A DNA stretch of 64,000 nt, from contig JAXIVH010000021.1 in NCBI GenBank assembly GCA_036785325.1, forward strand, positions 1,374,113 through 1,438,112, in the 5' to 3' direction. The notes below the pieces were generated by a model that saw only the letters and a list, made by a program, of their open reading frames with translations, made no database searches and was not told the origin of the DNA. The stretch comes from Urophycis tenuis (lineage: Eukaryota > Chordata > Actinopteri > Gadiformes > Phycidae). Below are positions 1 to 12,381 of the stretch, in pieces (within the stretch, counting starts at the first letter, position 1; each line of letters starts with the position of its first letter). The position numbers were made by a program, and so were the translations under genes.

Positions 1-154
1 CTCCCTCCCCTGGGCGGAGCCTCCATCCGTCCCCCTCTCCAGAGGCTTTGCGGAGCGTACAGACAGTTCTTGGAGCAGCCATCAAGGTCAGAGTGGTCTG
101 GTGAGCGGAGAGCCTGCTCCACCTGCAGCCTGGCGGCCAGGGGGCCGACCGGCA

Positions 155-540
155 TGGGGCTGACCCCCAGGGAGGGGGACCCCCCAGGGAGGGGGGCCCC
201 TGAGAGAGGGGGACCCCCGAGGGGGGGGGACCCTTGGCCAGGGGGCCGACTGGCATGGGGCTGCCCCCCAAGGGAGGGGGACCCCCGCAGGGAGGGGGGC
301 CCCTGAGAGAGGGGGACCCCTGGCCAGGGGGCCGACCGGCATGGGGCTGCCCCGCAGGGAGGGGGACCCCTGAGAGAAGGGGACCCCCGAGGGAGGGGGA
401 CCCCTGAGGGAGGGGGACCCCTGAGAGAGGGGGACCCCCGAGGGAGGGGGACCCCTGAGGGAGGGGGACCCCTGAGAGAGGGGGACCCCCGAGGGAGGGG
501 GACCCCTGAGGGAGGGGGACCCCTGGCCAGGGGCGGCCCG
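155..540. repeat. 18-bp GC-rich minisatellite
   Basis: Tandem copies of a G/C-rich unit of about 18 bp built on GGGGACCCCTGAG, with variants carrying GAGAGAG or GAGGGAG. It is strongly strand-asymmetric (G runs on the + strand). Open reading frames cross it in several frames only because the unit is a multiple of three. Confidence 0.85.
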
Positions 541-728
541 GGGGGGCACGGTGAGCCTGGGAGTCACCGGACCAGGGAGAGGCCTCAGGGTGGCGTCCCT
601 TCTTCTTCTGGGCTTATTGTGGTGCTGCTGTGTGTCTTTGTGTCTTTCTTTAATGCTGTGATTGGGTGACATCCTGGAGGTCCACGGGGGATGAGGGGGA
701 TGGTAATGACACTCTGGCTTTGTGGCTC

Positions 729-734
729 AATAAA
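729..734 (+). terminator. Possible poly(A) signal of an upstream gene
   Basis: A canonical AATAAA lies on the + strand in otherwise non-repetitive sequence after the 18-bp array. It could end the 3' UTR of a gene whose body lies left of the window, but no coding exon was identified to support that. Confidence 0.25.
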
Positions 735-1040
735 TACACCGACAGCGTGACGCGTTCATGAGGAAGACATCTGTTCTTCTGTTCTTCTGTTTGCCTGGCA
801 TCTGGTGAACGAGTGAAGATGAGAAACAGCTAGGCGGTGAAGGTTTGAGCTCATCCACTTAAAAGCCTCCTGCAATCTCGCCCTTATACTTTCTCCCTCT
901 CTCTGTCTCTCTTATTTTCTCACTATGAGATATAGAAGACAGAAAATGGCGTGTTTCAACATGGTTTGAACTGTATGTATGTATACAGGTGGGCTGCAGA
1001 CATCAGGAATTGAACCCAGAACCTTTCGTCTGGGCGTCAA

Positions 1041-1043
<3 letters not shown>

Positions 1044-1075
<32 letters not shown>

Positions 1076-1745
1076 TACTTTAATTATCCCTGAGGGAAAT
1101 TGCATTCGTCACAATACTCCAGGGAAAAAAAGAAGAGACAGACACTCTACGTATAGTAGAGTGTTAGAATATATAAATAGATAATATAAACCTATGTAAA
1201 CAATATACAAAATATATAGAAATATAAAAATATACATAAATGTACATACATCCAGGCATACACTAAAGAGGTAATAGCATACACAAAGATGTAGCATGTT
1301 GGATTTTATTGTGGTAAAAAAAGACCAGTTATGCCATGAGATGACCAGTTATGTAGTGAAATGACCAGTTATGCAATATGAATAACCTGCAGCGGAAACT
1401 AAGATGAAAGTGACAAATTGTATAGTTTGATAACCACAAGCAGGAATGATTTCCTATGTCACTCTGTGGTGCTTCTGCTGAAGGTACTCCTCCGCTGAGC
1501 CAGGGTGGAAAAGAGAGGGTGGGAGGCATTGTTGTCCATGATAGTCCGTAGAACAGCCTGTATACCTGGCGATGAGCTCCATGCTGGCCCCCAGCGACCT
1601 GGCCTGTATAATGCAGAGGGTCAACAAGGTGATGCTCTCAATGGAACTCTCATCAGTCGGCCGTGACTCAACACCACTGAGCCTAGAGAATATTCACACA
1701 ACTCCCCACCTGTTGCACATCATCAAAATCTTTCCCTGCCCTTCA
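1044..1745 (-). mobile_element. Degenerate non-LTR retrotransposon 3' fragment
   Basis: A (CAGA)n run at about 1044-1074 is followed by CTTTAATTATCCCTGAGGG. Read on the minus strand this is CCCTCAGGGATAATTAAAG followed by (GTCT)n, the typical 3' end of teleost LINEs that end in a short tandem tail. The following 600 bp are AT-rich and then hold a decayed stretch whose minus-strand translation (around 1500-1560) resembles the C-terminal end of a LINE ORF2, with a near-ASHPL motif. It is interrupted by stops, so it is dead and 5'-truncated. The family was not identified. Confidence 0.55.
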
Positions 1746-1796
1746 TGGTCTGAGAATAATGAGGACAATGCCTTTCAATGAGTACACATATACATG

Positions 1797-1992
1797 CTTT
1801 TCAATATGTATAAATACTATGGATACATGCTTCTCAATATGTATAAATACTATGGATACATGCTTCTCAATATGTATAAATACTATGGATACATGCTTCT
1901 CAATATGTATAAATACTAGAGATACATGCCTTTCAATATGTATAAATACTAGAGATACATGCCTTTCAATAGCCATAAATACTAGAAATACA
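1797..1992. repeat. 33-bp tandem repeat, six copies
   Basis: Six head-to-tail copies of a 33-bp AT-rich unit containing CAATATGTATAAATACT and ATACATGC. The last two copies differ at a few bases. Because 33 is a multiple of three, both strands show open frames, which are artefacts. Confidence 0.9.
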
Positions 1993-2452
1993 TGCACGTT
2001 TACTAAACTTTACAATTAGGTCACATGAATGAACCATTCAACATCAGTTGAATGTGCATCTTAAGTGCATCTTAACAGATTCAGATGCACCTTATAGTTC
2101 TATTTGTGTCAGTATTTGTTTTGTATGTTTCCGTTCTCCCAGTAAAACCCTGTTCCCTGTGAGAGATTCACCACGCTTGTCCTGCCAACTGAATTATCGC
2201 ACGGCCCACCAGAGTTTGATCATTTTGATCCATTGATTAATTAGAGAAATCAAGTAATAATCAAGGAGAATCATTCATTGTTCAAAACGTCCCTTTCCAT
2301 TTTTGTGTGATTATCATCACTACTATTTGTTAAGTTCATGCAGCTGCTGAACTCCCTTTGATAAACACATGGGCTTCCAGTTCCATATATATATATATAT
2401 ATGTATACTCACACACAGTATATATAAAGCTCCAGTGTGTTCACAACTCTGA

Positions 2453-3790
2453 GTGGAGGTCCCACAGGTCAGGGTCCCTGAGGTCAGGGTCCCTGAGGTC
2501 AGGGTCCCCCAGGTCAGGGACCCCCAGGTCAGGGTCCCTGAGGTCAGGGTCCCTGTGGTCAGGGTCCCTGAGGTCAGGGTCCCTGAGGTCAGGGTCCCCC
2601 AGGTCAGGGTCCCTGAGGTCAGGGTCCCTGTGGTCAGGGTCCCCCAGGTCAGGGTCCCTGAGGTCAGGGTCCCCCAGGTCAGGGTCCCCCGGGTCAGGGT
2701 CCCTGAGGTCAGGGTCCCTGAGGTCAGGGTCCCTGTGGTCAGGGTCCCCCAGGTCAGGGTCCCCCAGGTCAGGGTCCCCCGGGTCAGGGTCCCCGGGGTC
2801 AGGGTCCCTGAGGTCAGGGTCCGCCAGGTCAGGGTCCCCGGGGTCAGGGTCCCCGGGGTCAGGGTCCCCCAGGTCAGGGTCCCTGAGGTCAGGGTCCCTG
2901 TGGTCAGGGTCCCTGAGGTCAGGGTCCCTGAGGTCAGGGTCCCTGTGGTCAGGGTCCCCCAGGTCAGGGTCCCCCAGGTCAGGGTCCCCCGGGTCAGGGT
3001 CCCCGGGGTCAGGGTCCCTGAGGTCAGGGTCCGCCAGGTCAGGGTCCCCGGGGTCAGGGTCCCTGAGGTCAGGGTCCCCCAGGTCAGGGTCCCCCAGGTC
3101 AGGGTCCCCCGGGTCAGGGTCCCTGAGGTCAGGGTCCCCCGGGGTCAGGGTCCCTGAGGTCAGGGTCCCTGAGGTCAGGGTCCCCCAGGTCAGGGTCCCT
3201 GAGGTCAGGGTCCCCGGGGTCAGGGTCCCTGAGGTCAGGGTCCCTGAGGTCAGGGACCCCTAGGTCAGGGTCCCCCAGGTCAGGGTCCCTGAGGTCAGGG
3301 TCCCCCAGGTCAGGGTCCCCCAGGTCAGGGTCCCTGAGGTCAGGGTCCCCCGGGTCAGGGTCCCTGAGGTCAGGGTCCCTGTGGTCAGGGTCCCCCAGGT
3401 CAGGGTCCCCCAGGTCAGGGTCCCTGAGGTCAGGGTCCCTGAGGTCAGGGTCCCTGTGGTCAGGGTCCCCCAGGTCAGGGTCCCCCAGGTCAGGGTCCCT
3501 GAGGTCATGGTCCCCGGGGTCAGGGTCCCTGAGGTCAGGGTCCCTGAGGTCAGGGTCCCCCAGGTCAGGGTCCCCCAGGTCAGGGTCCCCCAGGTCAGGG
3601 TCCCCCGGGTCAGGGTCCCTGAGGTCAGGGTCCCCCAGGTCAGGGTCCCCCAGGTCAGGGTCCCTGAGGTCAGGGTCCCCCAGGTCAGGGTCCCCCAGGT
3701 CAGGGACCCCCGGGTCAGGGTCCCCCAGGTCAGGGACCCCCGGGTCAGGGACCCCCGGGTCAGGGTCCCTGAGGTCAGGGTCCCCGGGGT
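2453..3790. repeat. 15-bp minisatellite, about 89 units
   Basis: Roughly 1.34 kb of tandem 15-bp units of the form GGTCAGGGTCCCTGA, with CCCCCA, CCCCGG and CCCTGT variants. TCAGGG-T-CCCTGA is an inverted repeat, and AGGTCA recurs at many unit junctions. A block of 14 units is repeated at a 210-bp offset (about 2700-2840 and 2910-3050), showing higher-order duplication. All open frames across it are by-products of the 15-bp period. Confidence 0.95.
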
Positions 3791-5239
3791 CTGGGGGGAA
3801 CGCGGGGGCGCAGGGTTCTTTGAGCATCCCGCAGTGCTTCATAAACATGCTGCGGGGCTGAGCCGGGCGGTCGAACGAGGATACGGCCCCAGCCAGCCTG
3901 CTGCTCATGTATAATGATGATGAGCTGCACTGAGGTCCAGGCAGCGCCTTTCCTGGACACTGAAGCAACCTGTGCTGCTGTGTGTGTGAGAGAGTGTGCG
4001 CTGACTCTCACATTCGTAGAAAGTCCATTTGCTTTTCTGGGGTCTATTTCCAAATCCATAGTGGAGAGTGTGTTATTAATACAGCACAGTCCAGAAAGGC
4101 CCAATCATAGATAATTAGTGTCAGTGTCAGTTAGAGAGCCCCACACCAGTACAGCGTGTACAGCTGCTGTTTGATGGTGAAGGCTTGTTCTGGTCCCCGG
4201 GTTTCAGGGCGTCCACCACAGTCACCAGGAGCAGTCTTGTGTTTGCTCGTCCCGCTCTGGCGTGCTGACAGTCGCTCTGAGGACACGGCGGGGAATGAAA
4301 AGGTGAAAGCAAAAACGTGGACTTTGGTTTGGTTGTGTGTGCCAGAAGAAGGGGAGCCGGCAGCCTTCTCCTCCTGTCACTGCTCGGCTCAACTCGTCTT
4401 TTGTCTCGTCTTTGCTTCATCTCCGCCTGTTGCCTGTGTACAAGCACCTCCAAAACCTTTGCTTCTCTAAAGGCTCAGTGGTTTAGTGGCATAAATACAA
4501 TATTCTGTGAAGACGAGCACGCTCCCAAAACATCCCATGTGTTCAGAGGATTGAACCATGGTTTCAATGATTTGTCTGAGAGCAAAACAGGTGTAGGGCT
4601 GTAGGGCCACTAACCCTGACCCATCTCTCAGGTTGTGGAAGTCACCTGGGCACAGCCCTACGATGACACCGGGCATAAGACCTACAGCTTGAACCTGCTT
4701 CTTCAAACCGTTCCTCTGCTGTACGGCTGACTACTTCCTTATATTATACTCAAGCAAAGGTTTGTTGAAACGCTCTAGGAGGCATTTCATAGAAATAACA
4801 TAAATAATAGTCCACAGAATAACACAAGATGTTCTTTCCTCTAACAACGTGCTGCCATTGAGCTGCTGTGCAGCCTGTGGCGAGCCAGGCAGCCCGTGGT
4901 ACCTGAGCAGGTCCCTGGGATGTGACCATCACGGTGACTCCTGGATCACAAAAACATCTGCCAACCATATCCTTTGTACTTCAAAGGCTGACACGTCTTT
5001 TCAGAATCCTCATTACATCTCACAAACTTTCATTTGTGATGCTCTCATATCCCAGGGCAAAAGACATTGACTTTGACATTGACGAAGACGCCTGAAAGTT
5101 TTTACTTATGGTAACAGCCATGGGCACCAGATCTTACACCCGGCCTCAGCCCTGAACTCAAGTGCCCCTCCATCGCCTCTGAACCATGACACTATACATT
5201 ACACCACAATATATATTACAGGTGGTCCCTGGAACCTGT
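3791..5239. other. Unassigned intergenic stretch
   Basis: Mixed-composition sequence with short open frames only. No conserved protein segment, splice-flanked exon or RNA gene was recognised. Confidence 0.5.
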
Positions 5240-5482
5240 TCAGGTGCCCCCTGTGCTGGTGTACCCCTGAGCTGGTGTACCCCTGGGCTGGCGTACCCCT
5301 GGGCTGGTGTACCCCTGAGCTGGTGTACCCCTGAGCTGGTGTACCCCTGGGCTGGTGTACCCCTGTTCAGGTGCCCCCTGTGCTGGTGTACCCCTGAGCT
5401 GGTGTACCCCTGAGCTGGTGTACCCCTGGGCTGGTGTACCCCTGGGCTGGTGTACCCCTGAGCTGGTGTACCCCTGGGGTTT
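5240..5482. repeat. 16-bp minisatellite
   Basis: About 15 tandem copies of a 16-bp unit, GAGCTGGTGTACCCCT with a GGGCTGG variant, interrupted once by a diverged copy (GTTCAGGTGCCCCC) that also occurs at the left end. Confidence 0.9.
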
Positions 5483-6142
5483 GCGTTCTGCCTGGGCGTG
5501 CCACATCTGCAGGGGGCAGAACAGGGGAACCTCAAGGCCAGGTGCCGCGCGTTGCCCCTTGTCTAAACAAAGGCGGAAAGGATCAGTCAACTAAGGTCAG
5601 AAGACCTGAGGATCTACTGGGTGTCTTCCGGGGACAGCAAATCCCCTGAGTGAATCACTGATCATCAGGCTAATGCAGGGCTAGCCCTCTGAGAATAACA
5701 CGATCCCCCCGTAACCACAGGAAGCCTGCCCTGTGGACACCACATCACAATATTCAGCACCCCTTTACACACGGCTTGAGTCGACAGCAGGAGGAAGTAC
5801 TGCTGAAGATGTAACCACAGATTTGAAAAAAGGGTGAATATGAAATGAAAGTGAAAGTATCAGATGATAGACTTTCTCCCCAGAGGAACCCTGGCCCATT
5901 GCCTTCACCTAATAGATATTGTTTGACATTCAATTAGTTGTTGTAACCTCCAGCGTTGTACCACAGAGCAAAGGGCGAATGCCGTCAGATCCCGTTGCAA
6001 GAGAAGATGAGAAGTTTTTCATCTTCGGTAGGGATTATGGGACTGACTGTTGACAGGCTGTTGGAAGGTTATGAATTTAGATTGAAGACTCGTCACATCT
6101 TCTTATGACTCATTGTTTTTGTGTCTTTGTAGGTGTGCTTGA

Positions 6143-6143
<1 letters not shown>

Positions 6144-6185
<42 letters not shown>

Positions 6186-6217
6186 TGTGGGGGGGGGGGG
6201 GGGGGGGGGGGGGGGGC
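6144..6217. repeat. (GT)n followed by poly-G
   Basis: A (GT)n run of about 40 bp is followed directly by about 28 consecutive Gs broken only at the edges. The poly-G is G-quadruplex prone and also a likely place for assembly length error. Confidence 0.9.
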
Positions 6218-6244
6218 TTGGGGGGTATTTTTACCACTTACTAC

Positions 6245-6385
6245 CTCACTTCACTTTTGTATTTTGTATTTTGTATTTTGTGTTGTCTGTACACTGTTTG
6301 TTTGTCTTATTGTTCATATGTGCTATATGCCTGGCATGTAGCATATTTGACAATAAAGTTACTTGAACTTGAACTTGAACAGACA
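6245..6385 (+). mobile_element. Retrotransposon 3' tail
   Basis: TTTTGTATTTTGTATTTTG is followed by a TTGACAATAAAGTTACTTG end and then tandem GAACTT copies. This is the layout of a teleost LINE or SINE 3' end with a hexamer tail. No coding part remains. Confidence 0.5.
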
Positions 6386-6689
6386 GCATCACAGCATCAC
6401 AGCTGTCCTGGAATAACAGATTGACTGTTGGGCAGGTGCGTGAGCCTTAAACTCACTGCACACACCATGGTGGGCCTACAGCCAACGTTTTAAGATGGGT
6501 TATAGTGAAGGACTCACAAAAACATTCATTTCAAAATGATTTGGTTCTTTAAAAATGATTACAATAATCATGCAGAAGCAATTGTCTTAGGCCATCTATA
6601 ATGACTTCCTGTTTACAAGCAAAAATCTGTTTTTCCTGCCCCAAATGTTTGTTATTTTAATCAAAGCCTCCCGAAACAGACGAGGTCAG

Positions 6690-7205
6690 ACGAAGCCACG
6701 CACACCCTGACCGGCCTGCCCCGCCCCCCTCACTTCCGCCCCGCCACCACCCCACCCCCCCTCACCTCCGCCCTACCACCACCCCGCCCCCCTCACCTCC
6801 GCCCTACCACCACCCACCCCCCCTCACCTCCGCCTACCACCACCCCGCCCCCCTCACCTCCGCCCCGCCACCACCCCACCCCCCCTCACCTCCGCCTACC
6901 ACCACCCACCCCCCCTCACCTCCGCCCTACCACCACCCCGCCCCCTCACCTCCGCCCTACCACCACCCCGCCCCCCTCACCTCCGCCCTACCACCACCCG
7001 CCCCCCCTCACCTCCGCCTACCACCACCCCACGCTAACGCCGCCAACCACCCCACCCCCCACCACCTCCGCCGTGCCACCACCCCGCCGCCCACCACCTC
7101 CGCCCTACCACCACCCCGCCCCCCTCACCTCCGCCCTGCCACCACCCTGCGCTAACGCCCCCACCACCTCCATGCCGGCCACCCCACCGCCCACCACCTC
7201 CGCCC
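6690..7205. repeat. About 31-bp C-rich minisatellite
   Basis: Around 15 imperfect units of about 31 bp containing CCTCACCTCCGCCCTACC and ACCACCCCGCCCCC. Copies lose or gain one or two Cs. Toward the right the units degenerate (CTAACGCC variants). The C strand is G-free over long runs. Confidence 0.85.
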
Positions 7206-7354
7206 AACATAGAGAACAGTGTCTTGACATATCATGAATCATATTCCTATTAATATTCTACTTCAGTCGTTATTTGTCATCTTAAATATATCATGTGTTG
7301 ACTCGAGTGAATTGAGGATCTGGCAATGTGTGAGGAGTTGTGGTGTTTTCATGT

Positions 7355-7840
7355 GTCTCTCTGTACCCTCTATATCCTCTGCACCCCCTATATCCTCTGT
7401 ACCCTCTACATCCTCTGTTTCCTCTATATCCTCTGTACCCCCTATATCCTCTGTACCCTATGTATCCTCTGTACCCTCTATATCCTATGTACCCTCTGTA
7501 CCCTCTATATCCTCTGTACCCATATCCTCTGTTTCCTCTATATCATCTGTACCCTCTGTATCCTGTACCCTCTGTACCCTCTATATCCTCTGTACCCTCT
7601 GTATCCTCTGTACCCTCTGTATCCTCTATATCCTCTGTACTCTCTATATCCTCTATATCCTCTGTATCCTCTGTACCCTCTATACCCTCTCTGTCCTCAA
7701 TACCCTCTATACCCTCTATATCCTCTGTGTCTTCTATACCCTCTCTGTCCTCTATACCCTCTATATCCTCTATATCCTCTATATCCTCTGTACCCTCTAT
7801 ACCCTCTCTGTCCTCTATACCCTCTGTATGTATAAGCTAC
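7355..7840. repeat. 9-bp pyrimidine-rich array
   Basis: About 480 bp of 9-bp words, mainly CCTCTGTAC, CCTCTATAT and CCTCTGTAT. All three + frames stay open as YPLYPL, SVPSIS or LCTLYI repeats because the period is a multiple of three. I do not regard any of them as a protein. Confidence 0.9.
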
Positions 7841-8642
<802 letters not shown>

Positions 8643-9598
8643 ACAAAGAAGGCGTGGCTGTGTTCATAGGCTGCACGGTCCGGGCTGCGTGTGACAAAAG
8701 ATGCTGACAGCTTTGAACAGGGAAATCAAAACTAACGCTGGACGGCCAAAGCTGACGAGGACGCAGGCCCAGCCTGATTGGCTGAGCCGGCCTGTCGCGT
8801 CTGAAACCAGAGGCGCCGTGTTCCATTCACTGGTTTATCTCTGAAGCACGTCTCTCCAAACCACAGTCACTGGCACGCAACAGGCCCAGGCCTCACAACA
8901 TGAAGACCAACAACAACATGGACCCTCGTCTCACGCGAGGCCACACAGCTTGGGGATGGCCTGGCGCTCAGGAGGGGACAGCAGCAAGAAAGGTCTGGAA
9001 ATACATCAAATAATAAGAAAAACCTAGATGAAATCAAAGGGTTAAAAAACCCCTACTTGTTAAACTACTCACCAACACCTCAGACAGACTCAGGACGTCT
9101 TTGGTGCTGGATGTGTCAGGAGCCGCTCCCACCTGAGATGGTGAGAGATGGCCAGCGTTTGGCCAGCGTTTGGCCCCCCCATGGCCACAGCCTGCGTCAT
9201 CATCCCACCAACAGCCAAATGCTTCTAAAAATAATCCCCAAACTCACCAAAGCACCTCACAAGATGGCTTCTTTATGGGTCTTGGCGCTCTGCTGTCGCA
9301 GAGTCGATCATAAATAAGAGGGGATTGTTTCAGTGTGATGAGGCTCTTCGGGACAAAACAAACGTTGGTGTTTTGCTTCTCTGAAGAGAAAGTGAGCGTG
9401 TTTATTGTGGTGGTTTGCATACAACATACGCTGTAGCCGGGGCCTCATCACTCAGTTATCAAGGACGGCCTTGAGGTGGCGAAGGGGCAGGTCAGCCCTG
9501 TTGGCCAGCGGGAAGGTCTGCCAGATAACACAGCAGCTCCACTCCGTCCCCCCTCACCATCCAGTCCCCTGTGAGGGGCTCCCACTTGTTTTCTTTGG
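8643..9598. other. Unassigned intergenic stretch
   Basis: Single-copy-looking sequence between two dinucleotide tracts. No coding exon or RNA gene recognised. Confidence 0.5.
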
Positions 9599-9961
<363 letters not shown>

Positions 9962-11520
9962 CAGGGGCATGTTTTTGTGTTTTTACATCCAACTAGATCC
10001 AGCAGTGAATTGTGACCATTTGATAAAAGCATTGTTTACATGAATAAGAATAATTACAACAGAAAAACGGACAAAGAACGCCACAAATCATGTTCTTGTG
10101 AAAGTGGATCGGTTCATATACACCTGAACTATGTGAACATAGTACACATGTATGTCGATGTTTAGAGGAAAGAAAAAGCCAGCTATAAGAGAGAATAAAG
10201 CCCCTTTTTGAATGCATTGCCCAGTCATGTATTTTCCGTTTGTATGGCTTAACAAAATGTGCCTCTCTTTATTCCTTTATCCCTGTGCACATTAAGTCTG
10301 AATGCCATCATCAGTTCTGCTCTCAAAAGACAGCGCTGTAGCGGAGGCTGTTCACCGTATGAAGGGCAGAGCTCCACGACTGCACCTTGTGTCTGAGTGG
10401 ACCGTAGGCCCACAGAGACAATGGAGGCTGGCTGCTCATTAACAGAGCAGTGTGACCACCACTCTGCCTGTGTTCCTCAACAGTCTCCCTAGTGAGCAGC
10501 CTGCTCACGTGTGGTGTGGCCAGCCTCCCTGGAACACACTGATCTGACGCCCTGCACCTGATCACAGCCCTGCACCAACGCAGGCCGGCTTACCAAGGAG
10601 TATCACATTTCACAGCCGGCTGGGGAGAGCTGCTGCTGCACGTTCAGTATCAAGACAAAACAGACACGGCAAGAGAAAACAAACAAAGTAGAGCATTTAC
10701 AAATCACATGAGCAGCAGTCCCTTCAAGCTAACGATACGTTTCTGTGGGGGCTGGAGGATAGGGACTCAAGAGACAACGTTGGATATTTGACTGTTCCCA
10801 GTACAGCGTCTACTCCTCAAGTACTGTGCACTCACACAGCAAACAGCACACGCTGCTCCCACAGAACCACCATGGCGGGCCGGGGGGGGTTCAACCCGCC
10901 CGCCCCTGAGCCCATTGGGACGGCGCTGGGAGGCAGGTGAGCGGCAGGTGAGGACACGGCGCAGTGGGAGCCCAGCGTGGTGGAGGGGATGAGTCAGTAG
11001 CACCCTGTCTATGTTTAGAGCCCTGTAGGGGGCCGGCGGTGCACGCTGCTCCTGAGGGAGCATCACCAGGAGGATTACCACTGTCCTGTCAGCAGCACCT
11101 CCCCACTGGACAGTCAGGACACATCTCTCACTTACACACTGGATGGAGTAGAATATGATGACTCCACCAGACAAGACGAGACACAACTCTGCTAGAGGAG
11201 AATAGAACATGATATGATGGAATAGAATCAATAGAATAGAACAGAATGATAAACTCATAGCTATCTCCTATTTTCAAGTGTAATCTTATTTCACCGTTGT
11301 TCATGTATGTCAGTAGGCTACCTACTGCCCTCCTGAGCTCCCTGGGACGGTAGGCTTCTGTGTCCCTCCACAGGGTGCCTGCCCACGGACCGGGGAGGGA
11401 TAGGCTCAGGGGTGAAGGTCTACTGGTGGGCCCCTGTGAGGCTGTGTCAGACTGTAGCTGAGGTTAAGAGCCATGAATACAATGTCTTGAATAGAAAAGC
11501 AGTGGAATATAAATGGGTAA
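9962..11520. other. Unassigned intergenic stretch
   Basis: No supported gene. Short open frames on both strands lack family resemblance. Confidence 0.5.
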
Positions 11521-11682
11521 ATGGGGCATTTAGCAGACGCTTTTGTCCAAAGCGACTTAGAATCAATACATGTGTGGGGTTCGACATGTGACAGTTGGAG
11601 GAGGGGGATCGAACCGCCGACCCTACGGTTAGTGGACGACCCGCTCTCTCCACCCGCTCTACCCACTGAGCTACTGCCACCC
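11521..11682 (-). mobile_element. tRNA-derived SINE, copy 1
   Basis: Read on the minus strand, the element has a tRNA-like head with a box A match (TAGCTCAGTGGG, 11662-11673) and a box B match (GGTTCGATCCC, 11605-11615). It ends in the core AAGCGTCTGCTAAATG that I recall as widespread in teleost genomes. Internal RNA polymerase III promoter boxes of this type define tRNA-derived SINEs. A second copy lies at 46744-46886. Confidence 0.7.
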
Positions 11683-11896
11683 ATCCCACTGCTGCCCTGC
11701 TGAATATAATAGAACGGAATGGAAAAGAGAGATGAACCTAAGCCTTCGACTTGCAGCTGTGTAGTGCAGTACCTCTTGGTTGTGAGGAACATTAACCTGG
11801 GACTGTGATGTCATCACGTGCTGTAATGGCTGCCGGTGTGAACGTATCGTGAAGAGCACTTGAACTGAACTAAATATAGCCTACACTATGAAATGT

Positions 11897-11898
<2 letters not shown>

Positions 11899-11966
<68 letters not shown>
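11899..11966. repeat. Compound (CA)n(TA)n microsatellite
   Basis: About 38 bp of CA followed by about 28 bp of TA. Confidence 0.95.
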
Positions 11967-11969
<3 letters not shown>

Positions 11970-11989
11970 TACATTTCTTGACGCATTAA

Positions 11990-12071
11990 CACGTGTAATA
12001 GTCTCATCATTTATGCAATTTCCCTCAGGGATCATTAAAGTACGTCTGTCTGTCTGTCTGTCTGTCTGTCA
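11990..12071 (+). mobile_element. LINE 3' tail
   Basis: CAATTTCCCTCAGGGATCAT is followed by TAAAGTACGTCTG and a (TCTG)n tail. This is the same end as the minus-strand fragment at 1044-1745, in the opposite orientation. Only about 80 bp are recognisable. Confidence 0.55.
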
Positions 12072-12246
12072 TCATCTGGACACATGGGAACTATCGAAAT
12101 AATTTTCAAATGCTAATCTAAAGCCAGAAGAAAACAAAAGAACAGGAGCCACAGGAGCGAACGACGTCTTCTGCTCTTCTATTCGCCAGTCCCCAACCCG
12201 GTGCGTAACGCATGACGCGCAAAGAGGCGCGGCAAAAGAAAACCCC

Positions 12247-12254
12247 TATAAATA
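12247..12254 (+). promoter_or_regulatory. rasd1: rasd1 TATA box
   Basis: TATAAATA lies 128 bp before the rasd1 start codon, in a C-rich setting that follows a GC-rich stretch (12195-12240). Transcription would be expected to begin about 30 bp downstream, near 12277, giving a 5' UTR of roughly 105 nt. A TATA promoter suits an inducible gene; mammalian RASD1 is known to be induced by glucocorticoid. Confidence 0.7.
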
Positions 12255-12381
12255 TCCAGCTGGGCGGCACCAGTGTTCAATCAGCACTACAGCACTAATC
12301 GCCTGCAGCATCAGCAACAGCATCTCAAGGATTTCTATCCATCTCATCCGCGTGCAGCACCACCACGTTCACCGGTGCGTC

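Noticed and set aside
43..86. Possible coding exon with pyrimidine tract, AG and a following AAG-GTCAGA
   Set aside because: About 44 nt with plausible splice edges, but neither reading (ALRSVQTVLGAAIK or GFAERTDSSW) matches a family I recognise. It could be the last part of an upstream gene; not supportable alone.
2358..3968. SGSLR, VRVPE and DPDLRD repeat proteins on both strands
   Set aside because: By-products of a 15-bp satellite; all frames are open, and the synonymous pattern is absent.
12352..12381. Upstream extension of rasd1 beginning with GTG
   Set aside because: No ATG, and the ATG at 12382 aligns with MIKKM of known RASD1.
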